A DNA stretch of 34,734 bases from Paulinella micropora (Eukaryota > Cercozoa > Imbricatea > Euglyphida), in assembly GCA_009731375.1 (NCBI GenBank), contig BJOX01000139.1:549697-584430 (forward strand), given 5' to 3'. The position numbers were made by a program, and so were the translations under genes. Positions 1-6,053 of the stretch are shown here, piece after piece; within the stretch, counting starts at the first letter, position 1, and each line of letters opens with the position of its first letter. The notes below the pieces were generated by a model, which saw nothing but the letters and a program-made list of their open reading frames with translations, searched no databases and was not told the origin of the DNA.

Positions 1-488
1 GATTTAATAAAATCATTGGCAAAGAAATATGTTGAATTTCTATCAAAACCCATTACCTCGTGAATACGTGTATCAGCATCAAATATAAACCGCGGTTGAA
101 TACCTCCGTTATTTGAAACACTGAATGTTAATTTGCCATCCTCCGCTTCTGTGTTTGTATTGTTGCTTGAGACAACATAAGTATAGTCATTCGGACTTTC
201 TGCCGTCAATATCTCAGATAGTTTATTTTTTAAGTTGTTGATTGTGTAGTTTCCTTCAGGTATCGTAATTAAAGCCTCATACCCGTCTTCGGATAATGTA
301 AAAGTATTATATGGTGAAGCCACAGAGTAATACGATTTCGGCACATAAGTATGAAGAATTTTACAATGTGTGGGATTGTCTAGCCCCTTCATATTGACTT
401 CGTGTGTAAAGTCGCTGTCTGTTCCCGTTATTCTATTTTTGCTGTTGATATAGTAAATACCAGAACTTCTTCCTCCCTTGTACTCCAT
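1..488 (-). CDS. Putative PLV minor capsid (penton-type) protein, copy A, 3' end cut by window edge
   Basis: The minus frame is open from an ATG at 488 to the window edge, about 162 codons. It begins MEYKGGRSSGIYYINSKNR and matches the N-terminal part of the gene at 796-1608 almost residue for residue, including the PKSYYSVASPYNTFTL stretch. The YYI-S-NRI-GT-S-F opening is of a kind I associate with minor capsid proteins of Polinton-like viruses; that family call is recognition plus inference. The ATG directly abuts palindrome E1 with no spacer. The gene lies downstream of copy B in the same direction, so the two form a tandem duplication. Confidence 0.6.
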   Translation of the reverse strand, partial: MEYKGGRSSGIYYINSKNRITGTDSDFTHEVNMKGLDNPTHCKILHTYVPKSYYSVASPYNTFTLSEDGYEALITIPEGNYTINNLKNKLSEILTAESPNDYTYVVSSNNTNTEAEDGKLTFSVSNNGGIQPRFIFDADTRIHEVMGFDRNSTYFFANDFIK

Positions 489-540
489 GATATTTAGAAT
501 TGCGCTTCGTGCTCCGCACTCTCGCTTATTCTAAACATCG
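489..540 (-). repeat. Bracket palindrome E1, 5'-type, abutting ATG of copy A
   Basis: On the plus strand it runs from GATATTT to AAACATCG. The 8-bp stem is TTTAGAAT (493-500) with ATTCTAAA (528-535), and the loop is pyrimidine-rich (TGCGCTTCGTGCTCCGCACT). Read with the gene it ends ...AAATATC immediately followed by ATG at 488. The role is unknown; promoter, leader hairpin or recombination site are possible. Confidence 0.8.
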
Positions 541-676
541 TTTTTTTTCTTTTTCAAAAAAATTAATGCTTATTGTAATCCTTAAAAGTGCGTAGCGTAA
601 ATTAGCTAACTATCTCAAACAAGTTTGAGATTAAGAGAATATATCTATAGAAAAAATAATTAAATCAAAATTAATT

Positions 677-731
677 GATATTTTAGAATTGCGTTTCGTG
701 CTATCGCACTCTCACTTATTCTAAAACATCG
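677..731 (-). repeat. Bracket palindrome E2 (orphan 5'-type copy)
   Basis: It runs GATATTTT...AAAACATCG with a perfect 9-bp stem, TTTTAGAAT (681-689) and ATTCTAAAA (718-726). The loop is similar to E1. No start codon follows its ATATC end; 136 bp of AT-rich DNA lie between it and E1, containing only the short palindrome CTCAAACAAGTTTGAG. It sits head to head with E3 across a T8 run. Confidence 0.8.
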
Positions 732-739
732 TTTTTTTT

Positions 740-797
740 GATGTTTATCAACAAACGAGAATGAGCGAAGCGAATGAGAGTGAAGTTGATAAATATC
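740..797 (+). repeat. Bracket palindrome E3, 3'-type, overlapping stop of copy B
   Basis: It runs GATG...ATATC on the plus strand. The perfect 9-bp stem TTTATCAAC (744-752) and GTTGATAAA (785-793) differs from that of E1/E2, yet both arms changed together. The core AACGAGAATGAGCGAAGCGA is shared with E6. The ATATC end overlaps the TGA stop (796-798) of the capsid copy B gene. Confidence 0.85.
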
Positions 798-1608
798 ACC
801 TCGCTTTCAACAGATTGAAGAATGAATTAAATAAACTAAAGTAATTAGTTTCACGATAAACCAATAATGTCATAACTATTCCCAAACCATTAAGATTAAT
901 CGCTTGGTCGTTTTCGTCCGTCAAGTAAAACCTAAATACATTGTTTGAACTCGCAGATAATGTCTTCCCGTATTCGTTTCCAGAGCCGTCATAAATGACA
1001 GAACCAAATGGAATTTCGTTGGCTGTGTATATTTCTTGTAGCACATGATTATCTCCTTCATTCACTAAGTCTGATTGAAGATACAAAGTTTTTTCATCAG
1101 TTAGAATAATCATATTCGGCGATTTAATAAAATCATTAGCAAAGAAACATGTTGAGTTTCTATCAAATCCCATAACCTCGTGAATGCGGGTATCAGCATC
1201 AAATATAAACCGCGGTTGAATACCTTTATTCTCTGACACACTGAATGTTAATTTGCCTTCCTCTGGTTCTAGGTTGGTATTATTACTGGATACAACATAA
1301 GTATAATTATTTGGGCTGTCTGCGGATAACACCTCAGATAGTTTATTTTTTAGATTGTTCATTGTGTAGTTTCCCTCAGGTATCGTAATTAAGGCCTCAT
1401 ATCCGTCTTCGCTAAGTGTAAAGGTATTATATGGTGAAGCCACAGAGTAATACGACTTCGGCACATAGATATGAAGAATTTTGCAGTGAGTTGGATTGTC
1501 TAGTGATTTTAAGTTTATCTCGTGAGTAAAATCTGAGTCTGTGCCAGTTATTCGGTTTTTGCTATTTATGTAATAGATACCACTACTTCGCCCACCTTTG
1601 TAATCCAT
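796..1608 (-). CDS. Putative PLV minor capsid (penton-type) protein, copy B
   Basis: This 270-residue protein starts at ATG 1608 (MDYKGGRSSGIYY); the frame runs on to 1623 only through non-ATG codons. It is a full-length copy of the gene that is truncated at the window edge. Composition is that of a soluble beta-rich protein with no signal peptide or membrane segment. The YYINSKNRITGT opening and PKSYYSV motif match what I recall of PLV minor capsid proteins, inferred to have a jelly-roll fold. It lies 23 bp downstream of the protease gene in the same direction, as expected for a virion operon, and its stop codon is part of palindrome E3. Another structural protein is possible. Confidence 0.6.
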   Translation of the reverse strand: MDYKGGRSSGIYYINSKNRITGTDSDFTHEINLKSLDNPTHCKILHIYVPKSYYSVASPYNTFTLSEDGYEALITIPEGNYTMNNLKNKLSEVLSADSPNNYTYVVSSNNTNLEPEEGKLTFSVSENKGIQPRFIFDADTRIHEVMGFDRNSTCFFANDFIKSPNMIILTDEKTLYLQSDLVNEGDNHVLQEIYTANEIPFGSVIYDGSGNEYGKTLSASSNNVFRFYLTDENDQAINLNGLGIVMTLLVYRETNYFSLFNSFFNLLKAR

Positions 1609-1631
1609 TGATATATTATACAAATAATATT

Positions 1632-2354
1632 TTAGATATATGTATCAAAACCATAACCATTCTGTGATTTTAACTTTTCTGCTTCGTATTCTTTTAAGTC
1701 TGTATAACCGCTGGCAAATTTGAATTTAATACCTTTCGCTCTTTCCATTAGAAACCTCATACTATGCCAACCACACGTGTCTGATGTGTCTGATTGTTGC
1801 TTTACTTGATTGACCTTCATTAATAAATAACTATCGGGGTGGCTTCGGTCAATTAGTCTTTTCATTTGTTGTTGAAAGTCTTCCGTCGGCTCGTAAAGTG
1901 CTAAAGGGTCATACACTTCAACACTTATGTCTTTATCCAGACTTACCCACATAGCAATCCAATGAGATCCTGCTTGCTTGTGATTGTCCAAATTCATAAT
2001 AAATCCGTATCGCTTTCTTTTTTCTGGATTTAGTTTGTAGATTTCATCGCTGGCTATTGCTCCGAGATACCATCCATATTTTTTCATTATATAATCTATT
2101 TCATTAGTAATTAAACCGCGACCATCACCATGTTGTTCCTCTGGTTGCTGTGGCTCTGGCTCTGGTTGCTGTGGCTCTGGCTCTGGTTGCTGTGGCTCTG
2201 GCTGTGGTTGTTCTAATGATGCGGTAATCGTAGGGGGTATGGTAGGGGGTGGCATCCCTTCATCAACATTTAAATCCGCTGAAACTTGTTTATCCACATT
2301 TGGTTCTATAGCCATTTTGCTAGTTAGAATTTTTACAAAATCCTTTTTATTCAT
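1632..2354 (-). CDS. Adenain-like (Ulp1-fold) maturation cysteine protease
   Basis: This 240-residue protein starts at ATG 2354. Residues about 1-80 are a proline/glutamine/glutamate-rich linker containing tandem QQPEPEP units. The catalytic domain follows: His131 in GSHWIAMW, Asp149 in VEVYDP, Gln187 in VKQQSD and Cys194 in SDTCGWHSMRF. This His-Asp-Gln-Cys order is that of adenovirus protease and the proteases of Polintons, virophages and PLVs, which process capsid proteins. All expected catalytic residues are present. It sits between the coiled-coil gene and capsid copy B. The 12-to-21-base repeats coding the linker could vary in number between copies. Confidence 0.88.
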   Translation of the reverse strand: MNKKDFVKILTSKMAIEPNVDKQVSADLNVDEGMPPPTIPPTITASLEQPQPEPQQPEPEPQQPEPEPQQPEEQHGDGRGLITNEIDYIMKKYGWYLGAIASDEIYKLNPEKRKRYGFIMNLDNHKQAGSHWIAMWVSLDKDISVEVYDPLALYEPTEDFQQQMKRLIDRSHPDSYLLMKVNQVKQQSDTSDTCGWHSMRFLMERAKGIKFKFASGYTDLKEYEAEKLKSQNGYGFDTYI

Positions 2355-2387
2355 TGTGTGCTTCCAATCATTGCGGGATAGATATTT

Positions 2388-2558
2388 TTAAATTATTTTG
2401 ATTGAAAATACCTTATCAATTAATTCGTCTAATGTCTTCGCTCCACTACCTTTTTGCTCACTAGTGCCCATATAATCTTCATGTCTAGCATAATCCGCCA
2501 CTTTTCTTTTTACGTTTTCCTTTTCATTTCCAACGTCAATATTAAACCTTTTAATCAT
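2388..2558 (-). pseudogene. 56-codon frame, probable frameshifted C-terminal end of the coiled-coil gene
   Basis: A frame open from 2597 to a TAA at 2388 encodes a charged helical segment including YKDTSKWIIDMIKRF and KTLDELIDKVFSIKII; the first ATG is at 2558. It lies one base out of frame directly after the end of the 369-residue protein, and the switch point is an A-run at 2595-2600. Either it is the C-terminus of that protein detached by a single-base indel, or it is an independent 56-residue gene. The uninterrupted amphipathic composition makes the first more likely. Confidence 0.5.
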
Positions 2559-2590
2559 GTCAATAATCCACTTTGAAGTGTCTTTGTAAT

Positions 2591-3700
2591 TTAATTTTTA
2601 TGTCCATCACTATCTAGTCTCTTTTTTAAAGCCTGCGCTAACTCTTTTATAGTAATGTTTGGGTGATAAGTTTTTGAAAATGCTGATATTAAAAATTGAT
2701 TAATTTGTAAATGTTCAAAATGCTTACCCTTTTCTTCTGCTTTCTTTTCTTCCTTTTCAAGTTTTTCTTTATATTCTTCTGCTAACTTTTTCTGTTCCTC
2801 TAAAGATGTCGCTGTGGCTATAGCCATCTGAATATCTTGACTGGCTTTTTGTAAGTCTTTACGACTCATCTTTTTTATGAACTTATCTGTATATCCTGCT
2901 AATTTCAGTGTTTCAATATCTTTCTGCTTTTGCTTTTTTTCTTCCTCATATTGCTCTTTCGTTTTCAATGGTGCTTCATCTCCTAAATTAGGTAAGGGTG
3001 GTGCTTGGGGTGGTGCTCCTAATGGAGGTGGGTGTGGCGGTGCTCCAAATTGTGGCGGTGCTTGTGGCTGTCCATATTGTGGTGGCATAATATATTGATA
3101 TTGAACTGGTGGTAATGCTTGTATCCTATTTTTTCTGTCTTCTTCATATTTTACATCATCTATGAGTTTTTGCTCCCTTCTTAGTTCTCTGTCTTTTTGT
3201 TCTTGTCGTTCCTTGATATCGGATAGTTCATTGCGGTGTATCCTTGCTAACTCATCCTGCCTTTCCTTAGCATCTGCTATGTCTTTTCTTTCTTGCCTCT
3301 TCTTTTCTTCTTCAGCATCAACTCGTGCTTTCTTTTCTTTTTTCTCTATATCCTCAATACCCTCATACTTTTCCTTTCTGAGTTTGTCTAAGTGGTCATT
3401 AATGGATGTTCTCGTATTTTGTTCAATCTCTGACAGGCTCTGGACTTTCCTTAAATCCTCCTTCTTTTCTTTTTTCTTTGCTTTTGGGGTAATGCCACGT
3501 TCGCGTGGCTTATTGCTCAAGTATTTCATAAAAAGTTTAACGATTTGAAGTGTGCTCATATCATTTGTTTTCTTACCAAAATTAAGATAATATTTTTTGC
3601 CCTTCTGGATAATATACGGCTTCCCGCTTTTATTTCTATAAACCCGCGGTGGACGGACTTTCGCCTTTGATATTTTAGAATTGCGCTTCTTGCTTCGCAT
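2591..3700 (-). CDS. Coiled-coil, proline-rich PLV structural-type protein
   Basis: This 369-residue protein has a basic N-terminal module (residues about 15-50, VYRNKSGKPYIIQKGKKYYL), a long Lys/Glu/Arg/Asp coiled coil (about 70-195), a PQ-rich segment with APPQ/GAPPHPPP repeats (about 205-245) and a second coiled coil to the end. No catalytic motif is seen. Proteins with this layout occur near the protease and minor capsid genes of PLVs, but I cannot name a family. The only usable ATG (3698-3700) lies inside the loop of palindrome E4, so the first ~10 residues are encoded by that palindrome. At the place where the other bracketed genes have ATG (one base after ATATC) there is AAG at 3665-3667, suggesting loss of the ancestral start. 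Confidence 0.7.
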   Translation of the reverse strand: MRSKKRNSKISKAKVRPPRVYRNKSGKPYIIQKGKKYYLNFGKKTNDMSTLQIVKLFMKYLSNKPRERGITPKAKKKEKKEDLRKVQSLSEIEQNTRTSINDHLDKLRKEKYEGIEDIEKKEKKARVDAEEEKKRQERKDIADAKERQDELARIHRNELSDIKERQEQKDRELRREQKLIDDVKYEEDRKNRIQALPPVQYQYIMPPQYGQPQAPPQFGAPPHPPPLGAPPQAPPLPNLGDEAPLKTKEQYEEEKKQKQKDIETLKLAGYTDKFIKKMSRKDLQKASQDIQMAIATATSLEEQKKLAEEYKEKLEKEEKKAEEKGKHFEHLQINQFLISAFSKTYHPNITIKELAQALKKRLDSDGHKN

Positions 3701-3722
3701 TATCGCTTATTCTAAAACATCT
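3669..3722 (-). repeat. Bracket palindrome E4, 5'-type
   Basis: It runs GATATTTT...AAAACATC(T) with the stem TTTTAGAAT (3673-3681) and ATTCTAAAA (3709-3717). The loop resembles E1 and E2. It overlaps the start of the coiled-coil gene, whose current ATG is in the loop. Confidence 0.8.
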
Positions 3723-3753
3723 ATTTTTCTTTATTGAAAAAATAAATCGGTTT

Positions 3754-3807
3754 GATATTTGTAAATCCACACTCCCGCTAACGCTCGCGTGTGTTTTACA
3801 AACATCG
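3754..3807 (-). repeat. Bracket palindrome E5 (orphan 5'-type copy)
   Basis: It runs GATATTT...AAACATCG. The stem is TTTGTAAA (3758-3765) with TTTACAAA (3795-3802), a third stem sequence, and CACAC/GTGTG gives an inner stem. No gene follows its ATATC end before E4, exactly as for the E2/E1 pair. Confidence 0.75.
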
Positions 3808-3827
3808 TTTTTAATTAACCAACCCTT

Positions 3828-3886
3828 CGATGTTTGACAATAAACGAGAATGAGCGAAGCGAATGAGAGTGAAATTGTCAAATATC
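3828..3886 (+). repeat. Bracket palindrome E6, 3'-type, after the small basic gene
   Basis: It runs CGATG...ATATC with the perfect stem TTTGACAAT (3833-3841) and ATTGTCAAA (3874-3882). The core is near-identical to E3 while the stem differs on both arms. It ends 2 bases from the TAA stop at 3889. Confidence 0.85.
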
Positions 3887-3888
3887 TT

Positions 3889-4227
3889 TTAGAATTTGAG
3901 TGCGCCACGTCCGCTCTGCCTGCCATAACCAAGTTTCGCGGCGGTAGAGCCTATACGAGACGCATATGGAACCCCGACATCACCAAGCGCATTCGCAGTC
4001 TTTGAAATAATCTTGTTATCACGAAGAAATTTATTCACCGCCATTGCTGTCTTACCAACCTTTGCCCAGTTAATCTTACCGCCAGCCTGTCCCTTGCCCT
4101 TCTTCCGTCCAGACAATCTCGGACTTGTCCTAGATACTTTTTTACCTCCTGCCATGTTTGTGCTTGAGTTAATTGTTCGTTTGCCGATTGTTGGAATGAC
4201 TTCAACACGAGTTGTTTTAACTACCAT
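3889..4227 (-). CDS. Small basic Gly/Ala-rich protein, virion-type
   Basis: This 112-residue protein starts at ATG 4227. The N-terminal half is strongly basic (SRTSPRLSGRKKGKGQAGGK), followed by an amphipathic stretch (KVGKTAMAVNKFLRDNKIIS) and a small-residue tail ending YGRQSGRGALKF. Small basic proteins with a K-FLR---IIS helix and an LGYGR-type tail accompany capsid genes in several adeno-, Polinton- and PLV-like genomes and are compared with adenovirus core or membrane-active proteins. That analogy is inference; no enzyme motif is present. It is the last gene of the 126-aa/ATPase group and is followed by E6. Confidence 0.65.
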   Translation of the reverse strand: MVVKTTRVEVIPTIGKRTINSSTNMAGGKKVSRTSPRLSGRKKGKGQAGGKINWAKVGKTAMAVNKFLRDNKIISKTANALGDVGVPYASRIGSTAAKLGYGRQSGRGALKF

Positions 4228-4319
4228 TATACTATGAAAAAAAATATTTATTAATTCTAAAAATATTATTTAAATCTTTGTGAGAAATTCTTCAGTAATT
4301 CATCATCAACACTTGAAAC

Positions 4320-5081
4320 CTAAAGAAAATTAAATCTCTCCTTTGTTGCTTCGTGATACTTTTGAAGAAAGTAATCAAAATCAAAAGATAAGTCTAAATG
4401 TTTATACACGAGTTCCATTTTGTCCTGAGACTGGCTTGGAAAGATTAACAAATAATCTAATTGCTTAATGGCTTCTGGCCGTATGTCGTTCAAATACTGG
4501 CTTGACATAATCACCTTTGATTTATAGTGTCTGTTCTTTTTTAACAAATCACTTACGGACTTGTCTCTTAATCCGCTCCCTAAATCATCCAAAACAAAAA
4601 CAACCTCTGGCGAAATATAGTTGCTTGGTCTCGCCTCCGCTGCGCTCTGTTTCTTTTTTTCTTCTTTTCCAAAGTATAAAAATTGTGGTTTCTCCATCGG
4701 TTCTGCATATTTGATTTCACCTTCCTGCTCTTCATCTGGTTTGTTCAGTTTGTCAAGTTCGTAGTCTGTCACATTCACCCCGTCTGATTTGAGAAAGGTA
4801 TATATTGCCATCGGGTTGCATCTGTTCTTAAAGTGCTTAACCATTGCTTTATAAATGTAATCCTTGTGTATTGTTGAAGCAATAATGACAATGCGGGTTT
4901 TTCTGTCTGTAGTCCGTTTCAGATATTTCAAAGAGTGCTGTCGTCTTACCGCTCTTCTTACGGGCAAGTAGAAATATGTGTTGGCATACGGCTCATTAAA
5001 TAATTTATAACCCTTTGCTTTTTTGTCTCCGTTTCCATCCTGCTTCACAGGTTTCACCTTGACATTGTTTATTTTCTCCAT
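4320..5081 (-). CDS. A32/FtsK-HerA-type DNA packaging ATPase with a frame-displaced P-loop
   Basis: The frame encodes 253 residues from ATG 5081 (MEKINNVKVK); codons up to 5111 read from a GTG and are unlikely to be used. The Walker B motif is clear (EVVFVLDDLGSG), followed by a sensor-like SKVIMSSQYLNDI and the C-terminal helices usual for the packaging ATPases of PLVs and NCLDVs. The Walker A motif is absent from this frame: positions about 4930-4975 read as a basic stretch (VRRAVRRQ), whereas a second frame over the same bases shows SGKTT in the right place. Two opposite single-base indels flanking this segment would explain it. The gene would normally drive genome packaging; as sequenced it should be inactive. 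It sits 8 bp after the 126-aa gene. Confidence 0.85.
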   Translation of the reverse strand: MEKINNVKVKPVKQDGNGDKKAKGYKLFNEPYANTYFYLPVRRAVRRQHSLKYLKRTTDRKTRIVIIASTIHKDYIYKAMVKHFKNRCNPMAIYTFLKSDGVNVTDYELDKLNKPDEEQEGEIKYAEPMEKPQFLYFGKEEKKKQSAAEARPSNYISPEVVFVLDDLGSGLRDKSVSDLLKKNRHYKSKVIMSSQYLNDIRPEAIKQLDYLLIFPSQSQDKMELVYKHLDLSFDFDYFLQKYHEATKERFNFL

Positions 5082-5089
5082 CCTATATT

Positions 5090-5470
5090 CTAAGCAACGA
5101 ATTCCAAACACACAACAATTCTTCCCGCTAAATTTCCTGTGTCAATATTTCCGCTGTCAGTTTCAAGGACTTTAAATGTATATTGTCCGTCCGTCCAACC
5201 CACTACACCCAAATTATAACTGAGGTTTGAAATGTTTGCTATATTACTATCCGCAAATGTTCCGATATATCCAATTCTGTCCATATAAAGAATTCTGGTT
5301 TTTGTCTCTGTTTGGTCGTTCATATAGTGGATAAACTTAACATTCATTTTGGTGGGTGTGAATGACATTTGGATATTTTTATTAAATGTTTTGCTTCCTC
5401 CAGCAAAATCATTGATCAGAAAAATAATCTTTTGGTATTTATAGTCAGTCATGATTATATTACTACTCAT
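5090..5470 (-). CDS. Hypothetical 126-residue PLV protein
   Basis: ATG at 5470, with a second ATG 18 bases in (MTDYKYQKI) that could be the true start. The protein is soluble and beta-rich by composition (GRIVVCLEFVA end), without signal peptide, membrane segment or recognisable motif. It directly precedes the ATPase gene, and co-orientation suggests a late/virion operon with the ATPase and the small basic protein. I do not recognise a family. Confidence 0.6.
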   Translation of the reverse strand: MSSNIIMTDYKYQKIIFLINDFAGGSKTFNKNIQMSFTPTKMNVKFIHYMNDQTETKTRILYMDRIGYIGTFADSNIANISNLSYNLGVVGWTDGQYTFKVLETDSGNIDTGNLAGRIVVCLEFVA

Positions 5471-5699
5471 AAACTTTTTAATAACAAAAATATTTTCGCG
5501 GACTGCCTGCGACTTTTATAGCAGAGCAAATCAAACAAAACGTGATGCGTGTGTTTATTGTATAAAGCAGGGAATAGAAACTAAATTTAAATGTGTGTAT
5601 AAGCCTATGAGTGATTGGTGTGTTAGTTTTGATGAAGTCCTGCCTTTAATGTGTTCGGGTAGTGATGTTTATTGGTATAAAATACACTTGTATGAATGC

Positions 5700-5897
5700 T
5701 CACTTCTTTGAACTAGAAGGCGAAGGAAGGCAAATGCCGATAAGCAATGTTAGGATTCCGACGTAAGTATTAACAACCTCACAAGGTAAGTTCTTTTCAG
5801 ATAGCCTCACGATACAAAGGGCTATAATGGCCACGATGACACCCATTTGAAATAAGTATTTAATAAGTCGGCTGTCTGTCGGTCTGTTTTTTATACA
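5700..5897 (-). CDS. Small two-helix membrane protein (in frame with the upstream 51-aa gene past a TGA)
   Basis: The frame is open for 65 codons after the TGA at 5898-5900 and ends with TGA at 5700-5702. From its first ATG (5846) it gives 48 residues with two hydrophobic segments, GVIVAIIALCIV and VVNTYVGILTLLIGICL, joined by a short polar loop and ending in a Ser/Lys tail. Small membrane proteins are common in PLVs. It may start at 5846 or be the C-terminal half of one 118-codon gene interrupted by the TGA at 5898. Confidence 0.5.
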   Translation of the reverse strand, partial: CIKNRPTDSRLIKYLFQMGVIVAIIALCIVRLSEKNLPCEVVNTYVGILTLLIGICLPSPSSSKK

Positions 5898-6053
5898 TCA
5901 ACAATTCCAGTTATCTTCCAATTCGTGCTCTATTTTTTTCTCCTCAGTCTTTAGTTCTACTTCAAGAACACGGGACTTTAATTCTGGAGTTAGTTCGCCA
6001 TCCATATCCATAATAGGTGGTGGTCTGTGAAGTCTAGTCGTATTATTTGACAT
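5898..6053 (-). CDS. Short charged protein overlapping the fibre gene end
   Basis: 51 residues from ATG 6053 to TGA 5898. The ATG overlaps the last codons of the fibre gene (stop at 6043), a tight coupling typical of translationally linked viral genes. The sequence is proline-containing then helical and acidic (EVELKTEEKKIEHELEDNWN). The same frame continues open for 65 codons past the TGA into the two-helix membrane protein. Confidence 0.5.
   Translation of the reverse strand: MSNNTTRLHRPPPIMDMDGELTPELKSRVLEVELKTEEKKIEHELEDNWNC

Noticed and set aside
5451-5711. 86-codon plus-strand frame with several Cys in the gap between two minus-strand genes
   Set aside because: It begins inside the minus-strand 126-aa gene, overlaps the end of the membrane-protein gene, has no bracket or motif, and could be chance in this short intergenic region. 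A homologue search could overturn this.
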